Source: Microbulbifer pacificus (GTDB lineage Bacteria; Pseudomonadota; Gammaproteobacteria; Pseudomonadales; Cellvibrionaceae). From it: 64,000 bases of DNA. Shown one piece after another: positions 29,301 through 37,925 of this stretch. A program made the position numbers and the translations under genes. The notes under the pieces are model-generated. The model saw only the letters and a program-made list of their open reading frames with translations, was not told where the DNA came from and did no database searches. How positions within the stretch are numbered: the first letter of the stretch is position 1; every line of letters begins with the position of its first letter. The stretch spans positions 993,001 through 1,057,000 of the forward strand of contig NZ_CP137555.1 of assembly GCF_033723955.1 (NCBI RefSeq), given 5' to 3'.

Positions 29301-29819
29301 ATACCAGAGCAGGAATACTTCGCCGAATGGGATGCCGCGAAAATAGGCTGCAATGCCGGCGCCGACACTGGCCCCCGCCAGGGTCGAAAGAAAAGCACCG
29401 AAGAAAATGAACCTGATCCAGCGCCACATGCTGCCAAAGAAATCGCCGTCGGCGCAGAACAGTCGCAGCATGCCGGCAGCGACGATGACTTCCACTACGC
29501 CGGCAAGGGAATAGAGTGGCGCGATGAACAGCTCCAGTCCACTGGCCAGCGCAGCCAGCAAGTTGCCGACAAAGGAACCGCCGAGCAGCAACGGCCAGGC
29601 GCGCAGTTTATGGCGATAGAGCACGGCGATGGCGAGGGCATCCGGTAGCCAGATGATGGCGACACCGTTGCTGAGAGCGAGGAAATTCTTACAGAAGTAC
29701 GCCAGGCAAAAGCTGCCCACCAGCAGTATCAGGGCATCGTGCAGCGGGCGTTCCCGCTGTATCTGCGCCGCGGCTGCCGGGCCGGCCTTGGAATATCCAC
29801 CTGTGTCGTGAACGGGCAT
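26340..29819 (-). CDS. MASE1-PAS(x3)-GGDEF-EAL cyclic-di-GMP signalling protein
   Basis: 1159-aa membrane sensor. A MASE1 module of about eight helices (residues 25-300) is followed by three PAS domains (roughly 315-430, 445-560, 570-690). The GGDEF domain has an intact GGDEF motif near residue 781 with an RxxD inhibitory site (RESD) five residues before it. The EAL domain has ELL in place of EAL (near 913), yet all other catalytic landmarks are present: MNLSAE, EITETA, DDFGNG, IKIDGSF, AEYVED, VQGYYIG. It may both make and degrade c-di-GMP. The ATG at 29819 follows AGGAAG by 9 nt. It lies 114 bp after the histidine-kinase gene on the same strand. Confidence 0.92.
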   Translation of the reverse strand: MPVHDTGGYSKAGPAAAAQIQRERPLHDALILLVGSFCLAYFCKNFLALSNGVAIIWLPDALAIAVLYRHKLRAWPLLLGGSFVGNLLAALASGLELFIAPLYSLAGVVEVIVAAGMLRLFCADGDFFGSMWRWIRFIFFGAFLSTLAGASVGAGIAAYFRGIPFGEVFLLWYLADAIGICMFLPLIHLLTSETAPRILFVRSYLRLLSVGVAALVSSLLLLEVFPDPFVFITLPLIWAASRLELPQALLVIFSAVLMLAMLLVHGGQWLPEDLQNARNILDVLPLYVGMVPAYVMAVTSGIERKRSQRIIEVESSFRTAMGSSRIGMLLVSLDNRIIQANPSFCRFIGYSEVELRGLNIREVVCLSDCAGSLNGAGSPTPQIDFELGFVQDAEWRFLRKSGEQVWGHWSCSLARGMRNEPLYAVVQVEDIDWRKRSETQLARAEERWKFSLTVTGQVVYDWDLITGKTFFSEWLNSGVGIDAAYLASRQDWLDRVCLEDRQRLLLAQRRHFSGLAPNIDRQYRVRTDSGATRWIHEVARVMESGDRGEPLRLIGVLRDITENKNMARSLEEEKEHLQVTLNAIADAVIATDLLQRITFMNPVAEQLTGWTLEEVKGRVVRTVLQMASGREGDLITCPVNECLSSGKPVFSAEGTVLHNRHGNSYDVKCSASPLRTGSGQLLGAVLVFQDVTETRELIRQLRYKASHDDLTHLPNRESFKRDLLDAVASVRNNDTVHVLAYMDLDRFKVINDSAGHQAGDALLRNVARFLRGELRESDSVARLGGDEFGILLRDCNKEQGRRRCEQLVRKIAALRFPWGGRIFDVGASVGVTEVRRDNNQIADLMSQADVACYSAKHAGRGVVMLYEADSSAAAEQHREIHMASRIREALDENRLRLFAQPIASADAPKNISHYELLVRMVDADGTLIPPGAFIPAAERYGLMLQVDNWVMNEFLREQVRAVAQSGLSFAMNLSAEAIGDSAFQQRLFALLENSALPVDRLGIEITETAMVNQMESASQFVETLREMGCKVALDDFGNGLSSFNYLKAFAIDYIKIDGSFVRQVESNFVDLMIVESINQVAHRLKARTIAEYVEDAATADRLNRIGVDLVQGYYIGRPQPLEDLLAEAGEKRRERLAEKAGLARRDLNRSELSQLELES

Positions 29820-29933
29820 CGAGCACAACTTCCTGTTGCAATCTTGTTGTTATCGTCTGGCGGACGCAGCCAAATACCTCCAGCTTTGGTCGCTGGCGCC
29901 GCGTATGTTTTTATTCCCGACAGATATTCAGGA

Positions 29934-31952
29934 TCACCTGTCCGCCTGCTTGACCGCACCACTGAAGTCCACGGAGGTCAGGCTGTTACGCAAGCCCTCC
30001 GCCAGCGACGCGAGATCATAGGAGGTGGGCACACACACATCCACATGCGGACTGCGCTGGTCGACAATTCCCAGCAGCGGTATATGTGCGGTGGCGCTGT
30101 CACCGCGGACGATGGCCGCAAAGTCCTGCAGGGACACCCCCGGCAACTCACCATCCAGCAAAATCACATCCGGTCGCCCGGTACGTGCGGCAAAGATCCC
30201 ACGCATGGCATCCGTGGCGATCTGGATTTCCACTTGCGGCACGGCCGCCAATACTGACTTCATGCGGCTGGCGGAGGACGTCCTGCCGGTGACATACAGT
30301 ACCCGACAACCCGGCAGCATGCGCGTGTAATCCGGGCGCGCCGCCATCTGCAGGACTTCGTCCGGGGCGTCGTTCATCATGAATTCAATCCAGAAGACCG
30401 AGCCCTGCCCCTCTTCGCTATCAAAGCCAATACGGCCACCCATGGCTTCCGTCAACTGCCTGGCGATAGCGAGCCCCACCCCGGTGCCTTCGATTTTTCC
30501 GCGCTCGGCGCCGAGGCGATTGAAGGGTTCGAACACGTGGGCCTGTTTGCCGGCGGCGATACCGCAACCGGTATCCAGCACACTGAGCCGCAACCACCCC
30601 TCAGCCTGGGGGGCAAAGGTGATCACCACCCGGCCACCCTCGCGATTGTACTTGATGGCATTACCCACCAGATTCAGAACCACCTGTTTGAAGCGCACCC
30701 GGTCCGCGAGGATGTAGGCACGCTCCCAGCCCAGCGGTTCAAAAGTGAGACTGACCTTGCGGGTTTCCGCCAGCGGCTCCAGCAGCTGGCGGCAATCCGC
30801 CACCAGTGCAGCGGGCTGTATCGGCTCGATGGTCGGTGCCAGGCGATTGCTGTCGATACGCGCCAGATCGAGCACATCCCCCACCAGGTGCAGCAGGTGC
30901 TGACCGGCCTTGCGGATTTCCGCCAGGCGCAGGCGCTGGTCCGGGTTCAGGCTCTGATCCAGCTCCACCATCTGGCTGTATCCGAGAATGGCGTTCAGCG
31001 GTGTACGCAGTTCGTGGCTGAGGCTGGAGATGAGTGCACTGCGATCCTGGCTCTCCTGCTTCAGCCGCCGCAGTTCCTCCTCCATGCGCAGCTGCTTTTT
31101 CTTGCTCGCGGTGATGTCCTGCAACGTGCCCAGCACCCGTATCGGCTGCCCGGCACTGCTGCACTGTACATTGCCGCGACAGCGTACCCAGATGATGCCG
31201 CCCTCACGATGGCGCAGGCGGAACTCCACATCCAGCGGCAGTTGCTCACGCACATTGTCTTCCATCGCCTGCTTTACATCCGGGTAGTCATCCGCCTGCA
31301 TATGGGTCTTCCAGCGCGCCAGCGCCGCGCGGGCATCCGAGTCGCCGGGGCCGCGGGTGTAGCCCAGTATCCGCCAGCAGGTGGCATCGAGCACCACTTC
31401 GTCCACACGCAGGTCCCACTCCCACAGACCATCGCCCACCGCGTCCAGCGCGTAGTGAAAGCGCTCGCCGGAGAAATACGAGAGGGAGCGGGGAGAAATG
31501 GATTCGCTGTAATCGGTACAGCCGCCGAGGAAAAAACGCTCGCCGCTGGGATCGCTGAAGGCGCGCGCCCACAGCCGCAACCACACCGGTTGGCCGTCGC
31601 GAGCGTAAGCGCGAATGGTGGTATCCATGAATTTGCCCTGCTGGCACAGGCGATTGCGCAGTGACAGCAGACTGTCGCGATCGTCCGAGTGCACCAGCGC
31701 CAGGTCCCCGGTCCAGACACCAGCGAGCGCAGTTTCCGGGTCCCGGTGCAGCTGCCCCCACAGATTTCCGGTAGCCCGCTGCACACCGCTGGCCGGGTGC
31801 CATTCCCACAGGCCGCGGTTAGCGCTCAACAGCAGGCTGTGCAGATACTGCACCTGTGTCAGCGCCTGGGCGGGGGGCAACCCTTCAAGCTCGCCGGGAG
31901 TGGCGAGATTCAGGCCGACCACTGTAGATGAGGGGGATGCAGAGTTCGACAC
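29934..31952 (-). CDS. soluble PAS hybrid histidine kinase with degenerate receiver
   Basis: About 672 aa, no transmembrane segment. Two PAS_3-type domains (containing GLWEWHPASG and GLWEWDLRVD) precede a HisKA dimerisation domain with the phospho-acceptor His in SHELRTPLNAILGYSQM (about residue 313), then the ATPase N, G1 and G2 boxes (NLVGNAIKYN, VLDTGCGIA, GTGVGLAIARQL). The C-terminal receiver keeps the phospho-acceptor Asp in ILLDGELPG but lacks the acidic pair at its start (VLYVTGR), so phosphorylation there is doubtful. The start is uncertain: the open frame reaches a GTG at 32102, but that would include a strong terminator (32042-32067), so I give the GTG at 31952. Confidence 0.82.
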   Translation of the reverse strand: MSNSASPSSTVVGLNLATPGELEGLPPAQALTQVQYLHSLLLSANRGLWEWHPASGVQRATGNLWGQLHRDPETALAGVWTGDLALVHSDDRDSLLSLRNRLCQQGKFMDTTIRAYARDGQPVWLRLWARAFSDPSGERFFLGGCTDYSESISPRSLSYFSGERFHYALDAVGDGLWEWDLRVDEVVLDATCWRILGYTRGPGDSDARAALARWKTHMQADDYPDVKQAMEDNVREQLPLDVEFRLRHREGGIIWVRCRGNVQCSSAGQPIRVLGTLQDITASKKKQLRMEEELRRLKQESQDRSALISSLSHELRTPLNAILGYSQMVELDQSLNPDQRLRLAEIRKAGQHLLHLVGDVLDLARIDSNRLAPTIEPIQPAALVADCRQLLEPLAETRKVSLTFEPLGWERAYILADRVRFKQVVLNLVGNAIKYNREGGRVVITFAPQAEGWLRLSVLDTGCGIAAGKQAHVFEPFNRLGAERGKIEGTGVGLAIARQLTEAMGGRIGFDSEEGQGSVFWIEFMMNDAPDEVLQMAARPDYTRMLPGCRVLYVTGRTSSASRMKSVLAAVPQVEIQIATDAMRGIFAARTGRPDVILLDGELPGVSLQDFAAIVRGDSATAHIPLLGIVDQRSPHVDVCVPTSYDLASLAEGLRNSLTSVDFSGAVKQADR

Positions 31953-32041
31953 CGTCTTGCCGTCGGGCTCGTCCAGGCATTTGCCGGAGGCCTCACAATT
32001 TGCGGGATAATCTCGGGCTAGTGAATCACTTATCGGTGGAT

Positions 32042-32067
32042 AAAAAAAGGCCCCGCAATGCGGGGCC
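32042..32067 (-). terminator. strong minus-strand intrinsic terminator
   Basis: On the minus strand GGCCCCGC-ATT-GCGGGGCC is followed by seven T. It lies upstream of the histidine-kinase start, and the desaturase further up is on the other strand. Therefore some minus-strand transcript starting between about 32100 and 32490 must end here. Confidence 0.8.
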
Positions 32068-32102
32068 CAAAATAGCGATGATGAGAGAAAACGGGAAGTC
32101 AC

Positions 32103-32491
32103 GCATTATTTCAATTGCCATAACCCGTGAAGGATTCCCGGAGCGCAGGCCATGTGGCCTACACACTAGGTATAGCAATCGCTGTGCCAACTTTTAAAAA
32201 ACCACTAAAAACTTGTTCTTCCAGTTGTTTCCGAACAAAATTCATCCAATCGAGAACGGAGCGAATCACCTGCATTCCGCCGAGGAGCGCCACATTAAGC
32301 AAAAATGACAGCGCTTGACCCAATTCGGAACGCAAAATTCCTCTTCCGCACCAAAATGGCGCACCCAACCATTCGTTTCAGGATTAACTGACTAACCGTT
32401 CTCAAAATTACCGTGCAGGTCCTCCCTGGAAGATGTTCGCCGGGGGTATCTGGGTTAGCATCTGCCTGTTGGCTCTAACAAGGTTGTAAAT
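32103..32491. other. AT-richer intergenic region between histidine kinase and desaturase
   Basis: Divergent promoter region with no recognised gene other than the doubtful small frame above. An AGGCCATGTGGCCT palindrome lies at 32147-32160. The desaturase start has an AAGG 9 nt upstream. No known riboswitch consensus was recognised. Confidence 0.4.
32159..32335 (-). CDS. possible small protein in front of the terminator
   Basis: A 58-codon frame from TTG (32335, preceded by AGAGGAA) to TAG, with the segment ALSFLLNVALLGGMQVIR followed by a charged helix and ending VGTAIAIPSV. It is more AT-rich than the flanking genes and unlike any family I know. It is the only frame that would explain the terminator at 32042 as the end of a short mRNA; a non-coding RNA is equally possible. 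Confidence 0.2.
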   Translation of the reverse strand: MRSELGQALSFLLNVALLGGMQVIRSVLDWMNFVRKQLEEQVFSGFLKVGTAIAIPSV

Positions 32492-33634
32492 ATGAAAGCT
32501 GTTCCCGAAGCTCCCCGTATCTGGCTGACCACCATCCTGTTTGCCAGTACCGCACTGGCTGCCCTGGTGCTGGTTCCGCTGTATGGCGTGATGGTGGGCT
32601 ATCACTGGTACCAGTGGCTGGCATTTGCCGTGCTCGGTGCCTTCTGCGGATTCTCCATTACCGCGGGCTATCACCGCCTGTGGTCCCACCGCACCTATGA
32701 AGCGCACTGGTCGCTGCGCCTGTTCTTCGCCCTGTTCGGCGCCGCCGCGCTGCAGAACAGTGCGCTGATCTGGTGTTCCGGTCACCGCCGCCATCACCGC
32801 CACTGCGACGACAACGACCAGGACCCCTACTCCGCCAAGCGTGGATTCTGGTTTTCCCATATTGGCTGGATGCTGCATGAATATCCCAGCGGCGCGGTGG
32901 ATTTCGACAACGCCAAGGACCTGCAGCGCGACAAGATCGTGATGTGGCAACACAACCACTATATCGCCATCACCGTGGCGATGAACGTAGGCGTGCCTCT
33001 GGTTCTGGGCCTGTTGACCGGTGATGTACTCGGTATGCTGCTGCTCGCCGGCGTGCTGCGCATCGTGGTCAATCACCACACCACGTTCTTCATCAACTCC
33101 CTGGCGCATATCTGGGGCCGCCGCCCCTACACCGATGAAAACACCGCGCGCGACAACGACCTGTTGGCGTTTTTCACCTTTGGTGAGGGTTACCACAACT
33201 ACCACCATATTTTTCAGACCGACTACCGCAACGGCATCCGCTGGTATCAGTGGGATCCGACCAAGTGGCTGATCAAGACCGCCAGCTGGCTGGGCCTCGC
33301 GCACAACCTGAAGACGGTGCCGGCGATGCGCATCCAGCGCGCCATGCTGTCCATGCAGTTCAAACGTGCCGAGCAGAAACTGGCAAGCTCCAAACACAAG
33401 GAGAGCTGGAAAGAACTGCTGGAGCGCGAGGCGCAGGACTTTTCCGCGGCCCTCGCCGAGTGGAAGGAGCTGCAGCAGCAGCGCTACGAAAACGCCCGCG
33501 AGCGCCTGGTGAGCAAATGGGAAAACGCCACCATCCGCACCCGCGTAAAAGAACTGGAATACAGCCTCAAGATGCAGCGCAAGCGCCTGCAGATCATGAT
33601 GGAGCAGTTCCATCTGGCACCGGTGGCGGCGTAA
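32492..33634 (+). CDS. delta-9-type acyl-CoA/acyl-lipid desaturase with C-terminal coiled coil
   Basis: 380-aa membrane di-iron desaturase introducing a double bond in saturated acyl chains. The three His boxes are HRLWSH (61-66), HRRHH (98-102) and HNYHH (235-239), with hydrophobic segments at about 10-58 and 165-190. The last roughly 90 residues are highly charged and helical (FKRAEQKLASSKHKESWKEL; RERLVSKWENA), probably a coiled coil not found in minimal family members. It is a monocistronic unit ending at a terminator. Confidence 0.92.
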   Translation: MKAVPEAPRIWLTTILFASTALAALVLVPLYGVMVGYHWYQWLAFAVLGAFCGFSITAGYHRLWSHRTYEAHWSLRLFFALFGAAALQNSALIWCSGHRRHHRHCDDNDQDPYSAKRGFWFSHIGWMLHEYPSGAVDFDNAKDLQRDKIVMWQHNHYIAITVAMNVGVPLVLGLLTGDVLGMLLLAGVLRIVVNHHTTFFINSLAHIWGRRPYTDENTARDNDLLAFFTFGEGYHNYHHIFQTDYRNGIRWYQWDPTKWLIKTASWLGLAHNLKTVPAMRIQRAMLSMQFKRAEQKLASSKHKESWKELLEREAQDFSAALAEWKELQQQRYENARERLVSKWENATIRTRVKELEYSLKMQRKRLQIMMEQFHLAPVAA

Positions 33635-33650
33635 GCGTTACCAGCCATGA

Positions 33651-33677
33651 AAAAGCGGCCCTCGGGTCGCTTTTTTT
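33651..33677 (+). terminator. intrinsic terminator of the desaturase gene
   Basis: GCGGCCC-TC-GGGTCGC (one G-U pair) followed by seven T, 17 nt after the stop codon. Confidence 0.85.
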
Positions 33678-33878
33678 ATGCGTGAAAGAATGTCGGGGCC
33701 GTGGAAGCGGGTCCATTGCGCGGGTAAAACTGTGGTGACCAAATAGTACTCACGGGCCGGTGAAGAGTTGAACGCCGCGGGAAATGCACTATAACCATAG
33801 AAGAGGCATCGCACTTGCTTCCGCCGGTGCCTCTCCCGCTAAAACCATAATGAAATCAATCATCGAGAAGGCGCAGAG

Positions 33879-34337
33879 ATGAAGACGTTCAAACAGGCCC
33901 ACGAGATTCTCAAGAACGCCCAGAAGTTTCATCTGGATATGGCCGGCGTTTACCAGCAGCTGCTGGAGAGCGCCCAAGACAAGCGCACAGAGCTTCTGCT
34001 GAAACACCTGCACGAGCACGAGCTGCGCATGGCCAATAACCTCAAGAACTACGGCGCGGTGGCACAGCAGAAGGTGATGCAGACCTGGCTCCAGTACACC
34101 CACGAAGAGAGTGCCGGCGATCTGGTGAAAAATCAGTACCTGAGCGACAAGCCCAGCATTGAGGAAATAAACCAGCTCGGACAAGAGGTAGATCGCTATT
34201 TTTCCGAGCTGTACCTCGCCGTATACGGCGCCATCGAGTCCGCGGAAGTGAAGGAAGTGTTTGAAAACCTCAAACATATCCAGGACAAAGAGCGGATCAC
34301 CCTGTCCATGGCCACCAATTCACTGTGGGATATGTAA
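33879..34337 (+). CDS. ferritin-like helical protein of unknown function
   Basis: 152-aa, soluble and predicted all-alpha. Two repeated helices carry Glu/His patterns reminiscent of ferritin-like di-iron proteins: ELLLKHLHEHE (about 39-49) and EVFENLKHIQDKE (about 127-139). No signal peptide or membrane segment. No family name is certain. It stands alone between the desaturase terminator and the chitinase, with AGAGGCA/TGCCTCT inverted repeats in its leader and a strong hairpin after it. Di-iron binding is an inference from pattern only. Confidence 0.75.
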   Translation: MKTFKQAHEILKNAQKFHLDMAGVYQQLLESAQDKRTELLLKHLHEHELRMANNLKNYGAVAQQKVMQTWLQYTHEESAGDLVKNQYLSDKPSIEEINQLGQEVDRYFSELYLAVYGAIESAEVKEVFENLKHIQDKERITLSMATNSLWDM

Positions 34338-34373
34338 TCCCCGCCAATTTACCTCTGTCTTCCCACCTGTGGC

Positions 34374-34404
34374 GCCCGCTCCCCCCGCCTGCGGGGGAGC
34401 GGGC
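34374..34404. repeat. 12-bp stem hairpin 3' of the ferritin-like gene
   Basis: GCCCGCTCCCCC, CGCCTG loop region, then CGGGGGAGCGGGC. A very stable stem without a T-tract, 37 nt after the stop codon. Confidence 0.6.
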
Positions 34405-34600
34405 GATGTGACTGAACTCCCAATGTCAGATTGAATTTGGCGAAACTGGCGCGCAAAGTCTCAAATATGACCGATTTGTGAAAAGCCGGTATTGCCTTCC
34501 GACAGCTGCCATTGCTATTTTGACAGCGATGTCATTTCGTGGCGCCGAGGTTCTAGCGTCGAATTCCTATAAAAATAATCTGCCGCAAGGTGAACATTTC

Positions 34601-37600
34601 ATGAACAATTACAAGCTCAGCCTCGGTCTGATGACCGCGGCCATGCTGACGGCAGGGCACGGCTACGCCGCCGTCGACTGCACATCGCTTCCAATATGGA
34701 GCACCAACCAGTCCTATTCCGGAGGCGCCCAGGTCCAGCACAATGGCAATGCCTACCAGGCGAACTGGTGGACCAGCAATCACAACCCGGAACAGTTTTC
34801 TGGCCAGTATCAGGAGTGGAGCCTGCTCGGTGCCTGCGAGGGCGACGTGGATCCCCTGCTGCCTCCCGAGGGCGCCATCACCGCCCCCACCGCGGGTTCT
34901 TCATTCAGCAAAAATGACAACGTTGTCATATCGGTTTCCGCCAGCGATGCGGATGGTCAGGTCGCCGCGGTTGAGTTTTTCGTCGACGATACATTGATCG
35001 CGACCGACACCGCGGCTCCCTGGCAGGCCACCTGGACTGCAGCCACTGTGGGCAGTCCGTCGCTTACCGCGCGCATCGTCGACAACGACGATCTGTCAGT
35101 GACCACCGCTCCGGTGTCGATCACCGTGGAAGACGTGGTCGTGGGTCCGGTGCCACCGTCCGTCAGCCTCAGCGCACCGGCAGACGGTTCCAGCCATGTT
35201 ACCGGTGCCAGCCTGACCATTACTGCCAGCGCCTCCGACAGCGATGGCAGCGTCAGCCAGGTGGCGTTCGTCGTCGACGGCAACCTGATCGCCACCGATA
35301 CCAGTGCACCCTATAGCACCTCCTGGACCGCCACTCTCGGCAGCCATACCATCTCCGCCATCGCCACCGACAATGACGACCTCAGCGCCAGTGCCGAGGC
35401 GACCATCAGTGTTGCCGACGAGCAGGTCGTCGTCGGCGATCATCCCTGCCGCCCGGACGGCCTCTACACCACCCCGGGTACCGCGCCCAACTACTGCGAC
35501 ATCTACGACGCAGAGGGCCGCGAGGATATGGGGACCGATCACCCGCGCCGCATCATCGGCTATTTCACCAGCTGGCGTAATGGCGCCAACGGCCAGCCCA
35601 GCTACCTGGTGAAGGACATTCCCTGGGGCAAGATCACCCATATCAACTACGCCTTCGCCCATGTCGGCAGCGACTACTCCGTATCCGTCGGCAACACCGA
35701 CAATCCAGACAACCCCGCCACCGGCATGGAATGGCCCGGTATCACCGGCGCGGAAACCGATCCGGATTACGCCTACAAGGGCCACTTCAACCAGCTGTCC
35801 AAATTCAAGGAACAGTACCCGGAGGTAAAAACCCTGGTGTCCGTAGGCGGCTGGGCCGAGACCGGCGGGCATTTCAATGACAACGGCGACCGCGTGGCCG
35901 ACGGCGGCTTCTACAGCATGACCACCAATGCGGACGGCAGTATCAACCACAACGGGATCGAGACCTTTGCCGATTCCGCGGTGAGCTTTATCCGCAAGTA
36001 CGGCTTCGAAGGGGTGGATATCGATTACGAATACCCCACCTCCATGAACGACGCCGGCAACCCGCTGGACTTCGGCATCTCCAACCCGCTGCGCGGCGGT
36101 TTGATGGACTCCTACGTAGAGCTGATGCGGGTGCTTCGGGAAAAACTGGACCAGGCGGGACAGGCGGACGGCACCCACTACATGCTGACCATTGCCTCGC
36201 CGTCCTCCGGCTACCTGCTGCGCGGTATGGAAACCATGCAGATCACCCAGTACCTGGATTACGTCAACATCATGACCTACGACCTGCACGGGGCGTGGAA
36301 TGAATACGTTGGCCACAATTCTGCGCTGTTCGACAACGGCAACGACCCGGAACTGGCGGCGGCGAGTGTGTACACCACCTCCCAGTACGGCGGCATCGGC
36401 TACCTGAACATCGACTGGGCAGTGAAATACTTCCGCGGCTCCATGCCCGCGGGCCGTATCAACGTGGGTATTCCCTACTACACCCGCGGCTGGCAGGGCG
36501 TGACCGGCGGCAACAGTGGTCTCGGTGGCTCCGCGGCACTGCCGGCACAGTCCCAGTGCCCCGAGGGTACCGGCGGCGCGTCCGACTGCGGCAACGGCGC
36601 CATCGGTATCGACAACATGTGGCACGACCTGGACTCGGCCGGCAACGAGATGGGCGCCGGCTCCAACCCCATGTGGCACGCCAAGAACCTGGAAAATGGC
36701 ATCCTCGGCAGCTACGTGACCGACTACGGCCTGGATCCCGCCAACGACGCGGCCGACGCGCTGACCGGCACCTATGTGCGCAACTACGACAGTGTCTCTG
36801 AGGCACCGTGGCTGTGGAATGCGCAGAAGAACGTGTTCATCTCCACCGAAGATGAAGAGTCCATGGACGCCAAGGTCCAGTACGTCATCGACCAGGGCGT
36901 GGGCGGCATCATGTTCTGGGAGCTGGCCGGCGACTACGACTGGAATGCAACGAAGGGCGAGTACTACATGGGTGACACTCTCACCACCCTCGCCTACGAC
37001 AAGTTCGCCAGCGCCGCCAAGTACCGCCATCTGCGTAGCGACCGTGTCATTCCGCAGGAGGCGCTGGACATCGGCATCGAGATCACCGGCTTCAAACTGG
37101 GCGACCAGAACTATCCGCTGAACCCGAAGCTGTACATCACCAACAACACCGGCGGCACCCTGCCCGGTGGCACCGTGTTCGAGTTCGACATGCCGACCTC
37201 CACCTCCAACATCATCACCGACCAGAGCGGTGCCGGTCTGGAAGTGATTGAAGACGGCGCCAATGCCGGCGGCGGTAACGTGGGCGGCCTGGAAAACGAA
37301 TTCCACCGCGTGCGCTTCAGTCTCCCCGCCTGGCAGAACCTGGCAGACGGTGAAACCTGGGATATGACCCTGAACTACTACCTGCCCGTCTCCGGCCCAC
37401 AGGCCTACACCGCTACCGTAAACGGCAGCACCTACGCCCTGGCCTTCGAGTATCCCGACCTGCCGCTCGGTGAGCTCAGCAGCAGTGGCGGCGGCAGTTC
37501 CAGTGGCGGTAGCTCCAGCGGCAGTGGCGGCCAAACCTGCGCCAGTGCCGGTGTCAGCACTGCGGGCCTCGTGACCTATCCCGAGTGGCCGCATGGCAGC

Positions 37601-37717
37601 TACGCCGTCGGCGGTGAGCAGATGATCCACGACGGCAGCGTGCTCAAGGCCAACTGGTGGACCAATTCGGTACCGGGCACCGCCGATGGCAGCTGGTCTT
37701 TCGTCTGCTCAATCTGA
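34601..37717 (+). CDS. secreted multimodular GH18 chitinase
   Basis: 1038-aa exported enzyme cleaving chitin. Order: signal peptide ending HGYAA; N-terminal CBM5/12-type module (WSTNQSYSGGAQVQHNGNAY...WWTSN); two Ig/PKD-like repeats (about 90-185 and 185-280), each with a VxFxVD(D/G)xLIATDT motif; GH18 barrel (about 310-800) with SVGGWAETGGHF and the active-site strand EGVDIDYEYP, catalytic Glu near residue 477; a C-terminal beta domain; a Ser/Gly linker near 965-978; and a final CBM5-like module (YPEWPHG...KANWWT). The usual first Asp of DGxDxDxE is Glu here. The ATG at 34601 has an AAGGTGA Shine-Dalgarno and begins the signal peptide. Confidence 0.95.
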   Translation: MNNYKLSLGLMTAAMLTAGHGYAAVDCTSLPIWSTNQSYSGGAQVQHNGNAYQANWWTSNHNPEQFSGQYQEWSLLGACEGDVDPLLPPEGAITAPTAGSSFSKNDNVVISVSASDADGQVAAVEFFVDDTLIATDTAAPWQATWTAATVGSPSLTARIVDNDDLSVTTAPVSITVEDVVVGPVPPSVSLSAPADGSSHVTGASLTITASASDSDGSVSQVAFVVDGNLIATDTSAPYSTSWTATLGSHTISAIATDNDDLSASAEATISVADEQVVVGDHPCRPDGLYTTPGTAPNYCDIYDAEGREDMGTDHPRRIIGYFTSWRNGANGQPSYLVKDIPWGKITHINYAFAHVGSDYSVSVGNTDNPDNPATGMEWPGITGAETDPDYAYKGHFNQLSKFKEQYPEVKTLVSVGGWAETGGHFNDNGDRVADGGFYSMTTNADGSINHNGIETFADSAVSFIRKYGFEGVDIDYEYPTSMNDAGNPLDFGISNPLRGGLMDSYVELMRVLREKLDQAGQADGTHYMLTIASPSSGYLLRGMETMQITQYLDYVNIMTYDLHGAWNEYVGHNSALFDNGNDPELAAASVYTTSQYGGIGYLNIDWAVKYFRGSMPAGRINVGIPYYTRGWQGVTGGNSGLGGSAALPAQSQCPEGTGGASDCGNGAIGIDNMWHDLDSAGNEMGAGSNPMWHAKNLENGILGSYVTDYGLDPANDAADALTGTYVRNYDSVSEAPWLWNAQKNVFISTEDEESMDAKVQYVIDQGVGGIMFWELAGDYDWNATKGEYYMGDTLTTLAYDKFASAAKYRHLRSDRVIPQEALDIGIEITGFKLGDQNYPLNPKLYITNNTGGTLPGGTVFEFDMPTSTSNIITDQSGAGLEVIEDGANAGGGNVGGLENEFHRVRFSLPAWQNLADGETWDMTLNYYLPVSGPQAYTATVNGSTYALAFEYPDLPLGELSSSGGGSSSGGSSSGSGGQTCASAGVSTAGLVTYPEWPHGSYAVGGEQMIHDGSVLKANWWTNSVPGTADGSWSFVCSI

Positions 37718-37852
37718 CACCAGAAAATGGAATTCATCGGCCGGCGACGCAGCGCCGGCCCCCTCTCACAGGATGGGTAGCAGTAACGTGTAAATCTCTC
37801 TCTGCGTTGTGACCAATAGGAAACTCCTGTACAGGAAATACTCCTATCTTCG

Positions 37853-37877
37853 CCCCGGTTTCGGCCGGGGCTTTTTT
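37853..37877 (+). terminator. intrinsic terminator of the chitinase gene
   Basis: CCCCGG-TTTCGG-CCGGGG followed by CTTTTTT, about 135 nt after the chitinase stop and 49 nt before the lipoprotein start. Confidence 0.85.
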
Positions 37878-37925
37878 CGTTTAGTGATGTGGCAAAAAAA
37901 CGTAAAAAAACATAAGGAAATCTCC

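Noticed and set aside
32408..33613. 401-codon minus-strand open frame opposite the desaturase
   Set aside because: Shadow of the desaturase; also does not explain the minus-strand terminator at 32042 because it shows no coding features.
35096..37630. 844-codon minus-strand open frame opposite the chitinase
   Set aside because: Antisense shadow of the chitinase; Val/Gly/His-rich with no motif.
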